Part shown: piece after piece, positions 1 through 10,985 of the stretch
How the letters are laid out: each line of letters starts with the position of its first letter
Position numbering within the stretch: the first letter of the stretch is position 1
The notes under the pieces: model-generated
The model's database searches: none
Told to the model about the DNA's origin: nothing
Seen by the model: only the letters and a program-made list of their open reading frames with translations
Assembly: GCA_016748015.1 (NCBI GenBank)
Contig: JAAOMT010000639.1
Coordinates: 76,911-140,910 of the forward strand
Reading direction: 5' to 3'
Origin: Geosiphon pyriformis
Taxonomy: Eukaryota > Glomeromycota > Glomeromycetes > Archaeosporales > Geosiphonaceae
DNA: 64,000 nucleotides
Translations under genes and position numbers: made by a program

Positions 1-421
1 GTTGTTTTTCAGGTCTGGCGTCTCCAGTGGGGATTTGGTGTTGAACCAAGTTGGTTCTTCCAAATTTGCCATTTCTTGAAAATATATCAGAGTATTTTAA
101 AATTAATGCTTTTAATTGTTGCTGTTGGTCGGGATCCATTGTTCCAATGTTTAATTTGGCCAATTCTTCTGGCGTAAATTAATAGCATTCTACTGGTTGT
201 TGCCAATTTATTGAAGTGAGTTCACAATAGAGGGCAATTTCTGGGAAATTTAGAATTTCTTGTGGTGTTGACGTGTTTTCTAGCTCCGTTCCGAGGTATC
301 CAATGATGGTATCTTCTGGAATGTAGACGGGTTCTTCTGTGGTGTTTGCGATAGGAATTTTTATCCATTGAGCTTTATCAGCTGGAATAAAAAGGTTAGT
401 AAGTTTCTGAGTAAGGCTCAA
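1..421 (-). pseudogene. E1 pre-RT linker and start of reverse transcriptase (partial)
   Basis: The first segment (421-182) encodes a beta-rich stretch with the pattern N-T-T-E-E-P-V-Y-I-P-E-D-T-I-I-G-Y-L, a linker often seen before RT in gypsy Pol. It is in a different frame from the dUTPase ORF and overlaps its 3' end by 26 bases, so at least one frameshift separates them. A TAA at 179-181 interrupts the frame. After it the same frame reads FTPEELAKLNIG and then a segment with KYSDIFSRN, typical of the region just ahead of the RT palm. The E2 copy (from about 9325) has the equivalent segment. RT catalytic motifs lie outside the window. Confidence 0.75.
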
Positions 422-1688
422 ATATTAGGTCTTTTTCTTTAATTGTCCTTTTTATTCTTATTTCTGATTTTCCATATGGTAGGAGCGTGATGGACTGCTC
501 ATTTTTAATTACTTTACCTTTTTCCTCTATTGTTTCAGCGAAATTCGCTTCAATTCCTTTTTCTGTCGATCCGAAACCAAAAGTTTCTCTCGTTGTTTGT
601 GACAATTCCTCACGATTTTCCACTGGCACGAATTTCCCAATTTTTACCAATGGTAGGAAAATTGCTTGTGCAATCTTTTTCTTAGATTCAATAGTATAAG
701 GCTTTTCTGAATTGTTCTGTAGCAAAACCATCAAATTTCCAGTGTATCCGGAGTCAATTACTCCTCCTTGAATGCTTATTCCTTTTTTCGCGAGGCTTGA
801 TCGCGACATCATTTGAACCATTATTCCTGGCAGAATTTCAACCGCTATTTTTAGGTCGATTTTGGTGATGCTTCTGGGTGGTAACGTTGTGGATTGGTCT
901 TCTGGATAACGTAGATCAAATCCGGCGTCAGTTGGATGGGCTCTTTCGGGTATTATTCCTAAGTGCCCGTTGTCGAAGTATCGGATGTCGGTCACCTGTT
1001 CTATGTCAGTATAAGCTACAAATTTTTCTGACTCGGAACCGTCAGGTGAGTCTTGTTGATTTATTGATTGATTTTGAGACTGCTGATTCTCAATTTCCAT
1101 TTTTCTTTCTAAGTCCTTTTCATCTTGACACTTTTCACAGCACTGACTTTGGCACGAGATGAGACAGTTTTCACAGAGGTAAGTGTTGATTTGGGTGAGG
1201 TATTGTTCTTGCTCTTGTCGAGTGGGGCATAGTTGTTGGTAGTAGTTCTGGAATTCGTCCACTGGGTCGAACATGTTGTAGCTGGTGACTTTGTCGGCTA
1301 CTTCGGCTGACTCTTTCCAATGTTGTATTTCTTCGGCAGTTCTTTCTCTTACTTTGGCTTGTACGGTGTTGTACAACTTGTCCTCGTTGTGTGGGTAGTG
1401 CTGTAGTCTTTTTAACGCTCTGTTGAACGCTGCTTCGAACAGCGTTCCTCCTCTTACCCAGTCACAGATGAGGATTGTGTATTGGCAAGTTGCGTTACAC
1501 ATTCCTCCTCTGCCTGGTAAGTCGTTCCAGTCGCACCCTCTTGGTAATGGTTCTCCACAAGTGAGGCACGGTTCCTCGTTCCATTTTCTGTGTCTTTCTG
1601 GGTAACCGTATTTTTCTTTGTTACAACGGTTACAATAGTAGTGGGTGGGGTTTCTTGGGTCTTCGTCCAGTGCGCTGCACGCAGTCAT
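396..1688 (-). CDS. E1 Pol segment: Cys-rich zinc-binding-like domain fused to dUTPase
   Basis: A 430-residue open frame with two parts. Residues about 15-80 hold paired cysteines (YCNRC, PCLTCGEP, CNATC), and a second Cys cluster lies near residues 170-190, suggesting zinc binding; I do not recognise this domain. Residues about 245-375 are a trimeric-type dUTPase with five motifs: DAGFDL (1), SRSSLAKKG (2), GGVIDSGYTGN (3), KKIAQAIFLPL (4) and ETFGFGSTE (5). dUTPase hydrolyses dUTP to dUMP and would limit uracil in cDNA. Motif 3 has VIDSGY where cellular enzymes have VIDxDY, so one acidic position is changed. The segment lies between protease and RT. Sequence after motif 5 continues toward RT in Pol. 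Confidence 0.85.
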   Translation of the reverse strand: MTACSALDEDPRNPTHYYCNRCNKEKYGYPERHRKWNEEPCLTCGEPLPRGCDWNDLPGRGGMCNATCQYTILICDWVRGGTLFEAAFNRALKRLQHYPHNEDKLYNTVQAKVRERTAEEIQHWKESAEVADKVTSYNMFDPVDEFQNYYQQLCPTRQEQEQYLTQINTYLCENCLISCQSQCCEKCQDEKDLERKMEIENQQSQNQSINQQDSPDGSESEKFVAYTDIEQVTDIRYFDNGHLGIIPERAHPTDAGFDLRYPEDQSTTLPPRSITKIDLKIAVEILPGIMVQMMSRSSLAKKGISIQGGVIDSGYTGNLMVLLQNNSEKPYTIESKKKIAQAIFLPLVKIGKFVPVENREELSQTTRETFGFGSTEKGIEANFAETIEEKGKVIKNEQSITLLPYGKSEIRIKRTIKEKDLIFEPYSETY

Positions 1689-1769
1689 AGATGAGAGTTT
1701 CTTCTTGCAAACCGAGCATTCTAGCTTTGGTCTGCGTCGCTGGTGGTTTCTTCGTGAACTTACCTGGTT

Positions 1770-2579
1770 CTATTCGGATCTTTTTTCGCTGGTCCACGTT
1801 GGTACGGCTGGTAGTCCTGTTCTTTGGTCATCAGCCCAAGAGAGCTGATAGGTTTCGATGGCTGGTAGTGCTGAATTTTTCTCAAATTTGAAGGTAGGTC
1901 TTTGGTTGGCGCTGGGTTTTTGGAAGTGGCCACAGGTGGCTGGAATTTTGGCCTGGTGGCCATTATAATTGATCAGAAGCTCTTGGGTGGTCCAGTTTAG
2001 GGTGGCGTTGGCTTTTGTTAGCCAGTCATTTCCTACTAACGCTTGATATTGTGTAGTGTCCATTACTAATACTTTTGTAGGTATTACTATGCCGTTAATT
2101 TCGAAAGGGAATGAGTCGATTTCGCCATAAGGCAGCTTTGTACTTCCATCGGCTGTTATGATTTGGGATGTCGCGGCACGATCAACTTTGAAACCCAGTT
2201 GGTTTACTAGTTGAAGCATTACGATGCTTCCAGCGGATCCACTGTCTAAGATAAGTTTGATTGGGGTATTGTTTACAGTGGCTTCCATATACATAGCAGT
2301 GATTGGGCATTTTTCGTCCAATGCTGCTCCACTGAACATAGCCTCGTTTTCCTCTAATTCAAAAGGAAAAATAGCTGCAAGGCTGCTATCTTTGGTGGCA
2401 ACTGCTGGTGGTATTGTCTGGCTCAATTTGGAGGAATTCTTGGTTCTGTTTATGTTTCTACCATCATTGTTTCCGATGATCAAGTTTTCCAGTATATTAA
2501 GGTAAGTTTGTTGATAATTTTGGTAGTTTGGATTGGTTTGCTGATTGGTTCCGGCGCGGTTTGGATTCCTCTGGACCAA
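1770..2579 (-). CDS. E1 retropepsin-type aspartic protease
   Basis: The 269-residue frame contains the retropepsin active site LILDSGSAGSIV (D-S-G) near residue 110. It is followed by a conserved block ending QYQALVGNDWL, matching the flap and C-terminal hydrophobic segments of gypsy proteases; the same block recurs in E2, E3 and E5. It would cleave Gag-Pol. The N-terminal 90 residues are Asn/Gln-rich linker continuing from Gag. It lies downstream of the CCHC knuckle and upstream of the dUTPase segment. The active-site Asp is intact here, unlike E2 and E5, where it is Asn. Confidence 0.85.
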   Translation of the reverse strand: MVQRNPNRAGTNQQTNPNYQNYQQTYLNILENLIIGNNDGRNINRTKNSSKLSQTIPPAVATKDSSLAAIFPFELEENEAMFSGAALDEKCPITAMYMEATVNNTPIKLILDSGSAGSIVMLQLVNQLGFKVDRAATSQIITADGSTKLPYGEIDSFPFEINGIVIPTKVLVMDTTQYQALVGNDWLTKANATLNWTTQELLINYNGHQAKIPATCGHFQKPSANQRPTFKFEKNSALPAIETYQLSWADDQRTGLPAVPTWTSEKRSE

Positions 2580-4432
2580 TGCATTCTGGTTCTACATGAG
2601 CTGATTTCGGGCCTCGGGACGCCAATTTGGGTTGGCTATCATGGGCTGTTGCTGGTAAGCTCCTTGATTTTGATATGTAGTGGGATATTGGCGTGGTATT
2701 GGCGTGTACTGGTTTCTGGGCATTTGGGGTGGTGCGTAGTAATTATTTTCGCGTGCTTCCTACATCATTCGCGTTCGACATTGACTAATCAAATGTCCTA
2801 CGCGTTTGCAAAAATGGCAGGCGCGTGTTTCTGTTCTGAATTCCTGGCGCGACGAGCAATTATTTCGACTGTCGCTGACTTCCTAGCTGCGTCTTTGGGG
2901 TGGTTGGTATGTATTTTTTCTCAGATCCGGGATGAGATAACTTTCTATTTTCTTAAAAAGTTCCTCCCCTAATTGCGTTACTCTTTTCTCTAATGTTTCT
3001 GTCTTATTTTCTTCCATTACCATGTTAACCATTTGACTATGGTTAGCTTCTTTCTCAGCCAATTCAAGGGCTCTGGTGAGCGTAACGGCTTCTGGTAAGG
3101 AATTAGGGTGGGCAGGGCGTACTCTTCCTAAAATGCTGCTTTTTAATCCTCTAATAAACTGATTTAAAACCTGAGGATCAGTGTAGTATCCTTGTTCAAT
3201 CGCTTCAATCTGACGGCGAATTCGATTGAATCGAGCAAGGTATTGGGTAACAGTTTCACCGGTATTTTGCTTGATAGTATTGAATTCGTTCTGTAGTTGA
3301 ATTACGGCATTTGGGTCGCTAAAATACTCCAGGAGTGCATTTTTAAATTCGACAAAGCTCGTGGGTTTTGTTTCCAGGCTTTGATACCACGAGTCGGCTG
3401 TGTCTTTCAGGAAGAAAGGTAATGTTTGAATTGCTCTTTGGTCATTCTAGTTATTTGCCTGGATGGCTTTTTGTGTTTTTCTGAGCCATGTGTGCATGTC
3501 CGTTTCTTCTTCCTCTCCTGAGAAATCTGTTAGTCTTGCAATGTATGGTGTGGTCATTTCGTTGCCGTTTTCTGCTGGTGGGTTTATTGGTCTAAGAGGA
3601 GGTGGGATGATATTTCCTTGAGTGTTCCTAAAAGTGGCTTCCCTTATATCCGGTTCTTCCTTTTGCTCACGAGTTTCTTGGTTTCTGGACTGGCTGCTTG
3701 TTCCAGTGACTGGTCTTGTGATTGTTTTTTCGCTGGTCTTTTTTTCGGATTCTGATTCAGACTCTTCTTCACGGTTTTCAAACCCGTTCTAAATTTTGGC
3801 TGAAAAAGAGGGTTTTGGAATAGTGATGAATATCCTCCTGTAATTGGTATGTCTCCCCAGTTACGTTGTTTAATTTTATCAATATAACTAGGAGTTTTTG
3901 GCGTTTGTGGAGTTGATATTGATGATGATGCAGCTCCTAATGGAATTTGTATCTTATTTTCTGGTGAAAAATGGTATGATTTATCTTCTGGTGAATAAAT
4001 ACGTTGTTTCTTTATTGATTGAGTGACAGTTTTCTTTGGCGTTTGAGCTGGTGTTCCTAGTTTTTGCTGGTTACTTTTCTGATTAGTTTCTAAATTTTCT
4101 TTGGTTTTGTTGGCATGTTCTCTAGTGTTTTTTGTGAATATTAAAAAATTTTTGTTGGTGTATTGCTCAATTTTTCGATGGATTTTGACAATAGTTATGG
4201 CTATTACTGCTACTTCCTTTCTAAGTTTTGCATCATGTGGTTCTTCTTTCTTTCCTATATAATAATTTATTCTGGCATTGATATAATAAGTGAGGGCAGA
4301 TTCTGCTGGACAACACCCTTCTGGTAATCCAAGATCACTTTGATTTTGTGTGTAAATAGCACGGCAGAATTCAAGAACAGTAAGATTAGGGATTTTTGTC
4401 GCTACTTTTGTCTTTTCCTTTTTAGCAATGAA
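2580..4432 (-). pseudogene. E1 Gag, with premature stops and a frameshift
   Basis: The N-terminal half (from about 4432) is open and contains LEFCRAIYTQNQ. There is no ATG between the PBS and this region. A one-base frame change near 3790, next to a TAG in the other frame, leads into an acidic linker (ENREEESESESE) and the retrotransposon Gag core (YIARLTDFSGEEEE, TADSWYQSL). TAG stops are at 3447-3449 (probably a former Trp) and 2760-2762. A zinc knuckle CHFCKRVGHLISQC (CX2CX4HX4C) lies near 2780-2825. Gag forms the particle and packages RNA. Protease follows directly. Confidence 0.75.
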
Positions 4433-4468
4433 TTATTGCTAATTATTATTTCCTTTTTGATTTTCTTT

Positions 4469-4485
4469 CCTCGTAGGGTTCACCA
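4469..4485 (-). promoter_or_regulatory. E1 primer-binding site
   Basis: Immediately inside the 5' LTR, after two T residues, the minus strand reads TGGTGAACCCTACGAGG. The TGG start, position and similarity to the E6 equivalent (TGGTGCTCCCTGTGAGG) identify it as the tRNA primer-binding site for minus-strand cDNA. I could not name the tRNA. Confidence 0.7.
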
Positions 4486-5112
4486 AATGTTACGAGATGA
4501 TTTTCTTGTTATATTTAATTGCTGATATCCCGCTTTAATTGCAATCAGTCTTTCGTGAGTTCCTCAATTCTATTTGTGTGATAATGTCACTGTTACACTG
4601 AAGGCTTTCTTTTTACTGTTGCGATGTAAGTTATTCTTTAATTCTTGATTGTTGTGTGTGTTTATGTACTCCTTCTCAGAGGCTGAACTGAAATCTACTC
4701 ACTGTTTGGGGTCTTCTCTGAGGCTATTCTTGCAATTGCCTGATGTGTTTCTCTAATCTAGAAACACAGAATGTTAATGGTCTTTAGTGCTTTTCTAATT
4801 CTCACAATAAAGCTTTTATCAATTAGTAACAACGTGAATAATCTTGATCAAGGATTATTCTTCCAAGGGATTCAGTTGATGAATGATAGTTTCATTCAAT
4901 AAATAATACAAGTAAGTTTCTTAATACTTTGGGTTGTGATAGTTCAGTTTTAAATATTCTTTTTCATTTATTTTTTTTTTTTTTGTTTTCTTGGGATATT
5001 TAATTTGAAAGTATGATTTAAAGTGGAGTTTGTTGAATAAAATTGGATCTATTGCTTGATAAGTTATGATTTTTATTACTTGATTGATTATTTCTCAATA
5101 TTAAAACTACTG

Positions 5113-5120
5113 TATATATA
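5113..5120 (-). promoter_or_regulatory. E1 LTR TATA box
   Basis: The minus strand reads TATATATA followed by CAGTAGT. A very similar TATATATAGTAGT or TATATATAGTGGTAG occurs at the same LTR position in E3 and E6, so it is the probable core promoter for the element RNA. Confidence 0.55.
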
Positions 5121-5168
5121 CATGTTTGTAGTTCTATGAGAAAATACTTTCTTTTTGATATTTCAACC

Positions 5169-5253
5169 TGGTGTTTGCTGCTATCACCAGTTGGTGTTGG
5201 CTGCTATTGTTAACTGGTGCTTGCCACTATCATGAGATGGTGTTTGCTACTAT
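5169..5253 (-). repeat. 23-bp tandem repeat, four units, in E1 U3
   Basis: The plus-strand core tggtgtttgctgctat recurs with small changes at 5169, 5192, 5215 and 5238, exactly 23 bp apart. The array lies just upstream of the TATA box in LTR orientation, where enhancer repeats are usual. Confidence 0.85.
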
Positions 5254-5353
5254 GTTAATCATTACCTTTCTAAGATTATTACTGTGCTATATTATGATTG
5301 AATAGTTTGTATTATTTTTATGATTCTTTTTTCTAAATTCTTAAACTGTAACA

Positions 5354-6850
5354 GCGCAACTGATACAAAAAAACTTGGAGAACAAATCCATCAAATTTTA
5401 CTAGGGTACTCAACAACTACCATTACTTGAGCAATTGTTGAAACTCTATGCATAGTTGATACAGACATTAAACACTACATGACACAACAATTCTCTCAAG
5501 TACAACAACCAATAAAATCCAATCTGGAAGAATATGAAGACAGATCCAATAATCTTACAACTGCCCAAGACAAGTCCACAGTCACCAAGAAACCGAGGAT
5601 CCTTTTCCCAACAACTCCATCATATTATTAGACACTCCAAAGTAGAATTGTATTCAATCCACCCCTGAAAACCCAGTCAAAAACATTATAAACTCCTGGA
5701 AATCTACACTCTTGAGGTCAACACAGTTGGACCAAACCACTAGGAGAATATGGATTACTGTTTGGAAATCTTATCTCAACAGCCAGTTAAATAGAAGGAA
5801 ACATGTCAACTTGGGAACAACCACCAGCACAAAACCCAGCAGAATCAGCATCTCTCTTGATAAAGGGAACAACTATCTTACAATCTATTGGTACAAGTGA
5901 CAAAGGGAAACAACCAGCATTAACATCTGGAAAACACTTAAATACACGAACACCAATCTCCTTAAATGTAACCAGTAACATCCCATTCATCAACTGAATC
6001 ATGACTTACCGGAATATTGCTAAATTAGAGAAATTCTCTAGTGAAAAAAATAATGCATATTCTTAGATTGCGGATGCCAAGAAAGTTATTACTGCTAATG
6101 GTTGGGACAATGACCACACAATTCAGGCACTGCCATTCTTTCTGACCAGAACCACTGATTTGTGGTACCAGAGTCTTGCAGAGAAGCCTACTTTCTTTAC
6201 AGAGTTTAAACTTGCATTTCTGCAATACTTCTGTGATCTTAATACACTTATCCAATTGCAAAATTAATTCAGTATAATAAAACAAAATGACCATAAAGCA
6301 GTAACTACATATCTTGGAAGATTCAATTAGGTCCTTTGACAAATCCTAACCATCGAGCAGAATTATTATACTACTGCACAAGTTCTCAATCAATTCATTA
6401 AAGGACTAAGAAACAGCCTCTTAAGATCCATACAATCTCGTCATTCGACAAACCTACAAGAAGCAGTTACTCTTACTTGTGATTTTGAATCCACAGAATA
6501 AGAAGCAAACCATACCCAAGCCATAAATTTAGCCATCAATGAAACCTCTAACATCGATGTAAAGATAATCCAATTAAGTGAGAAATTAACTCAGAAAATT
6601 AAGAGATTCTTAGCCAGAACTACAGAAAATTACCAACTACCACAATGAAAAGAAAATAACAACAACAACAGATACCCACAGCAACAGAACCATTAACAAC
6701 AACAACAACCTTGGAGATTTGATCTCCACAACTGTTACTACTGCCAGAAACCTGGACACATTGTCTATGACTGTAGAAAGAAAATAATAGACCAAACTCA
6801 AGGAAACCAATATTAGCAATTAAGATATTAATAAAACATGGTATCCCAAT
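5354..6850 (+). pseudogene. E2 Gag remnant
   Basis: Starts abruptly at the E1 junction. Recognisable parts are an N-terminal segment (KKLGEQIHQIL), a Pro/Thr-rich linker, the retrotransposon Gag core (6010-6480, with IAKLEKFSSEKN near 6010) and a zinc knuckle CYYCQKPGHIVYDC near 6735-6778 (CX2CX4HX4C). Several stops interrupt the frame. It corresponds domain by domain to the Gag of E3, E5 and E6. Confidence 0.75.
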
Positions 6851-7896
6851 ATTTTATATCTTAAAATCAACTGCCCCAGTATGCACAACAAGTCCTGTAC
6901 ACTTAACCACTGCCCCAGAATTATTATCAATTACCACCAATAACACAAGCCATCCCTTACTATCAAACTTTCCTTTACAGCCAGCCCAGACCTCGAGTTA
7001 TAGACTATAATCAAGAATGAAGGAATCCCAACAACAATCAAGTACAAACCAATGGTAAACTGTCTCAACCAATTTTTCACGGTCCTGTTTCATCTTAACC
7101 AGCACCAACCAGATACCTGAATCAAGCTTCTTATCTCAGTCTTATAGAAGACCAGAGTTTTAATAAATCTATATCTGTGGAAGGAAAGAATATAGAACAA
7201 ATTTCTCCACCTTTCAAGCAAGCAAAAAGCAATATCCCACCAGCCATTATTACTGAGGACACCACCCTAGCCACTATCTTTTCTTTTGACATCAATAATT
7301 TGAACACCCATAGCCTTTTTAGTGGAACAGCCATCAATCAAGATAAACCAATAATGGCCCTATACACTGATGCCAGAGTTGGGGGAATAGACATTAAATT
7401 AATCCTGAATAGCAGATTAGCCAATAGCATAATCACAAAACAGCTCATAGACCAACTAGGTCACTGAGTAGACCGTACTACTACTGCTCAGATCATTATA
7501 GTGGATGGAAACACAAAAACCCCAATAGGAAAAATTGACAACTTCTCTTTCAAGATTAATGGAATCCAGATCTCTACCAAGATACTTGTCATGGAAGCTA
7601 CTCAATATCAAGCTCTGGTAGAAAATGATTGGTTGTCAAAAGCCAATGCTACTCTCAACTGAAACACCCAAGAACTTCAATTCACAGTCAATGGACAGCA
7701 TGTCTGAGTCTTAGCTACGTGCAGACACTTTAAAACCCAATATATCAAGGAACCCCTTATTAAATTCGAAGACGTATCACTACCACCAACCATTGAGATC
7801 TATCAGGTTTCATGAATGGACAATTATTGAACTGAACTACCTCCACTACCAACTTGGAAAGAAAAAGAAAAAGACAGAGCTGAAGAAGAACTCTAA
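6851..7896 (+). pseudogene. E2 linker and aspartic protease remnant
   Basis: A Gln/Tyr/Pro-rich linker (6851-7170) leads to the protease. At 7177-7467 an open frame has AIFSFDINN and IDIKLILNSRLANSI, where retropepsin D-S-G has become N-S-R, so the enzyme is dead. Downstream, QYQALVENDWLSKANATLN matches the E1 block that ends QYQALVGNDWLTKANA. A TGA splits the two halves. Confidence 0.75.
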
Positions 7897-9203
7897 TTGT
7901 CATCAATAGGATATGTAACTTCAGACCAAAGAAATCTATTTTACCAACCTCCAAGACTAATATGTGTTGATTGTGGAAAGAAGCTATCTACTATGGGCGC
8001 ATGTATCAAAGACAACAAAAAATGGCCCACTGTTACCAAATACTACTGCAGATCTTGTTTACTAGAAAAATTTAGATGACCAAAACAACAAGACAAATGG
8101 GACAACATGCTGTGCCTTGTATGTGGCAAGATTCTGCCTAATAAAAAACTCTGGAATGATGTGCCTGACAGAGGAGAAATATGCAATAAGGCTTGTTAGT
8201 ACACCATATTAATCAACAATTGGGTACGAAAAGAAACCTCCATCAAGGACACTTGGAAATGAGCACTCAATAGACTGGACGGCTATTCACATGATAATCA
8301 CAAAATTTGGAAAATGACAAGTGCCAAAGCCGAAAGTGTCATGCTTGAAGAAATACGAGAAATCAAGAACAACCCTTGGATGCTCAAATATAATGAACTC
8401 GACTATCCCACAGATGATTTTGTCACTAATAACCCCAATGCATTTCAGAACCAATATTAAGAATTGGTCCTGACTCGAGAAGAGCAAAAACAGTAATTTG
8501 ATCTAAATACCAAACTATGTGACCACTGCTTAATTCCTTGTTACTTCCAATACTGTGACAAGTGTGATCTCATGTTTAATCCACCTCCCAGAATCCTATA
8601 TCTGATTACTGAATTACCTGAGCTTGAGGAAGAAGAGGAATTACTTACCAGGGACATGTTATTTCAAGAGCCAAATCTGACTACCAAAATAGAACAATAC
8701 CTTGTATATCCTGACTTCTTCAAAGAATTATAATTAAAATGGTATAGTGACAACAATAAAAAAATATGCTCAGAAAAAGCACATAAAACTGATGCAGGTT
8801 TTGATTTAAGATATTCTGGACAATCACCTATAGTTATAGCCCCACATTCTTTGGTAAAAATAGATCTCAAAATAGCATTAGAAATTCCTGTTAGCACCAT
8901 GATACAAATAGTGTTTAGATTGAGTTTTGCAAAGAAAAGAATTGATATAAAAGGAGGAATTATCAATGCCAGCTATATGGAAAACATTATCATAATGCTG
9001 CAGAACAATTTAGACAAACCCTACAAGATCGAATCTCACGAAAAGATTGCCCAAGCCATCTTTTTACCTTTAGTCAAAATATCCCAACTAGTCCTGGTTA
9101 TTATCCAAAAAAAATTAGGTCTTACTGTCCAAAGAATTAATGGGTTTGGCTCAAGTGGAAAAAGGAATGTAACAGTCAATTTTACAGAGGAGAATAATGA
9201 CTA
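7897..9203 (+). pseudogene. E2 Cys-rich plus dUTPase remnant
   Basis: The Cys-rich part (7940-8570) keeps CVDCGKK, YYCRSC and CDHC-type pairs, aligning with E1 residues 15-190. The dUTPase part (8790-9203) keeps motif 1 (DAGFDLRY), motif 4 (EKIAQAIFLPL) and a motif 5 remnant (INGFGSSG). Motif 2 is damaged (FRLSFAKKR) and motif 3 reads GGIINAS, losing the catalytic Asp. A frame of 117 residues (8851-9204) survives. This copy supports the E1 domain order. Confidence 0.8.
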
Positions 9204-10985
9204 GGTAAAACTTATCTACACTGATACCATTATTTCTATCCCTCCTTATCAGCAGTACATTCTCAAAGTCAACAAAAGGATTCAAAACCAAGCACTAGTC
9301 TTTGAGGCTGATCCTGAAATCTGCTTGCTAGCTGACATCACTAACCTGTACTTATCAGCCAAAGCTTATAAACATTTCAAAATTCTTATCCACAATTCGA
9401 CTGAAGACATTATCGAAATTTCTGAAGAAACTCTCATTGGTTCTATATCTTCAGATATTCAGAATTCAGAAAAACTCCACCCTATTCTAGACTTCATTCA
9501 ATTGTTCTTGTTCTGTAATATTATCTCACAAGTATAGAACCTGCCAAAGGAAAGTTATTTGTTCATGTTGGAAAAAATCAATAAACTCAATTTGGAAAAC
9601 CTGAGCACTTTACAGCAAATACAACTTTAGATTTTATTGAACCAATATACTGATGTTTTTGCCAGCAAAAATGAGTTCAGACACACTGACATCATGAAAC
9701 ACCAAATTGATATCAGAGATGCTCGACCTATTAAACAGTTAGCTTACCAAGTATTCTCATCTGGCAATAATCTGATTAAGCAAAAAGTACAATGAATGCT
9801 TAACAACGGACTGATTAAAAAATCATTAAGCCTTTGGTCTTCTCCAGTAGTTTTAGTCACAAAAAAGAACAGGAAGGTATGATTTTGTGTGGATTACTGA
9901 AAATTAAATAACATTACCTGAAGAGATAGCTATCCTACTCCTCTTATCCAAGAAATCCTAGACAACTTAGAAAAAAAGAAATGGTTCTCATCACTAGATC
10001 TAGCCAGTGGATATTGACAAGTCAAAATGGACCCAAAAAACAAAGAAAAAATGGCATTTACCACCCAAGATGGAAACTTTGAATTCAACATAATGTCTTT
10101 TGAACTGTACAATACTCCCGCTATCTTCTAATGTTTTATGAATGTTGTGTATAAAAGAATCTTGTAGAAATTGGTCATAGTATATCTGGATGATACCAAT
10201 GTATTCTCAGAAACATTCAACAAACATTTGCTCTATTTGCAACAAGTCTTCAAACACCTTCAAGATGCTGGATTGAAATTCAACCTTGATAAATGCTTTT
10301 TTGAAAAAACTTAACTGAAATTCTTAGAACATGTAATCAGCAAAGACAGAGTAAAACCTGATCCAGACAAAATCCAAAAGGTCAAAAATTTTCCAGCCCC
10401 AATTAACTTACGAGAGCTACAAAAATTTTTAGGATTGGCTAAATACTACTGCCAATTCATTAAAGGATTCTCAACTATCACAAAATCCCTTCATTACTTG
10501 TTGTCCAAATACATGCCATACCTGTGGAAAAAAGAGCAACAAAAGATCTTTGACTATCTTAAATAGTAATTAATTACATCTCCAATACTAATCTATTCCA
10601 ACTTTACCAAATAATTCATTGTTGCTACAAATGCATTAAAGAATGCACTAGAAGCTGTATTATTACAAATAGAACCAGACAGAAGAAAACATTCAATTGC
10701 CTATGTTAGTCATAGTACCAGCCCAGCAGAAAAAATATATAGCACAATGGATTTGAAATGCCTTGCCATTTATTGGGCCATACAAACATGGAAACACTAT
10801 CTCAGACAATTATTTGACTTATATACCAATTATAAGGAACTTATCTGATTATTCAATAACCCACAGCTGGAAGAAAAATATGTGAAATGGAATACTTATC
10901 TGCAACAATTCTTACTCAAAGTTTATTACAAGGAAGGATCCAAGAACACCAATGCCGACAGTTTGTCGAAAATGCCACAAACCTA
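9204..10985 (+). pseudogene. E2 pre-RT linker, reverse transcriptase and RNase H remnant
   Basis: The linker (9325-9537) has NSTEDIIEISEETLIGSI. RT follows: KSLSLWSSPVVLVTKKN (about 9825), SSLDLASGY, FNIMSFELYNTPAIF and the catalytic VIVYLDDTNVFS near 10170-10205, so the YLDD box persists. RNase H follows with YSNFTK and, near the end, NTNADSLSKMP. About ten in-frame stops disrupt the frame. The surviving catalytic box with abundant nonsense shows point-mutation decay rather than gross deletion. Confidence 0.85.

Larger units (their letters stand above)
1..5353 (-). mobile_element. E1: Ty3/gypsy LTR retrotransposon, left part outside window
   Basis: Minus-strand element read from its 5' LTR (right) toward reverse transcriptase (left, cut by the window edge). 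Order: LTR, primer-binding site, Gag with a CCHC knuckle, retropepsin, Cys-rich domain plus dUTPase, start of RT. It is the least decayed gypsy copy here: long ORFs remain and CpG is common. It still has nonsense codons and frameshifts, so it is probably not autonomous. Its right end (…TGTAACA) abuts the middle of the E2 gag, so it inserted into E2. The flanking bases at 5354-5358 (gcgca) would be one half of a target-site duplication; the other half lies outside the window. Confidence 0.9.
4488..5353 (-). repeat. E1 5' LTR (866 bp)
   Basis: Bounded on the plus strand by tgttacgag… and …ctgtaaca, the inverted TGTTA/TAACA ends seen in all LTRs of this window. The PBS lies at its left edge and foreign sequence (E2 gag) at its right. 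It contains a 23-bp tandem repeat (5169-5253) and a TATA box (5113-5120), which place U3 on the right and R/U5 on the left. Confidence 0.85.

Noticed and set aside
2224-2972. Plus-strand ORFs with hydrophobic residues in the E1 protease/gag region
   Set aside because: They are antisense to retropepsin and Gag linker; their hydrophobicity comes from the complement of Asn/Gln-rich codons.
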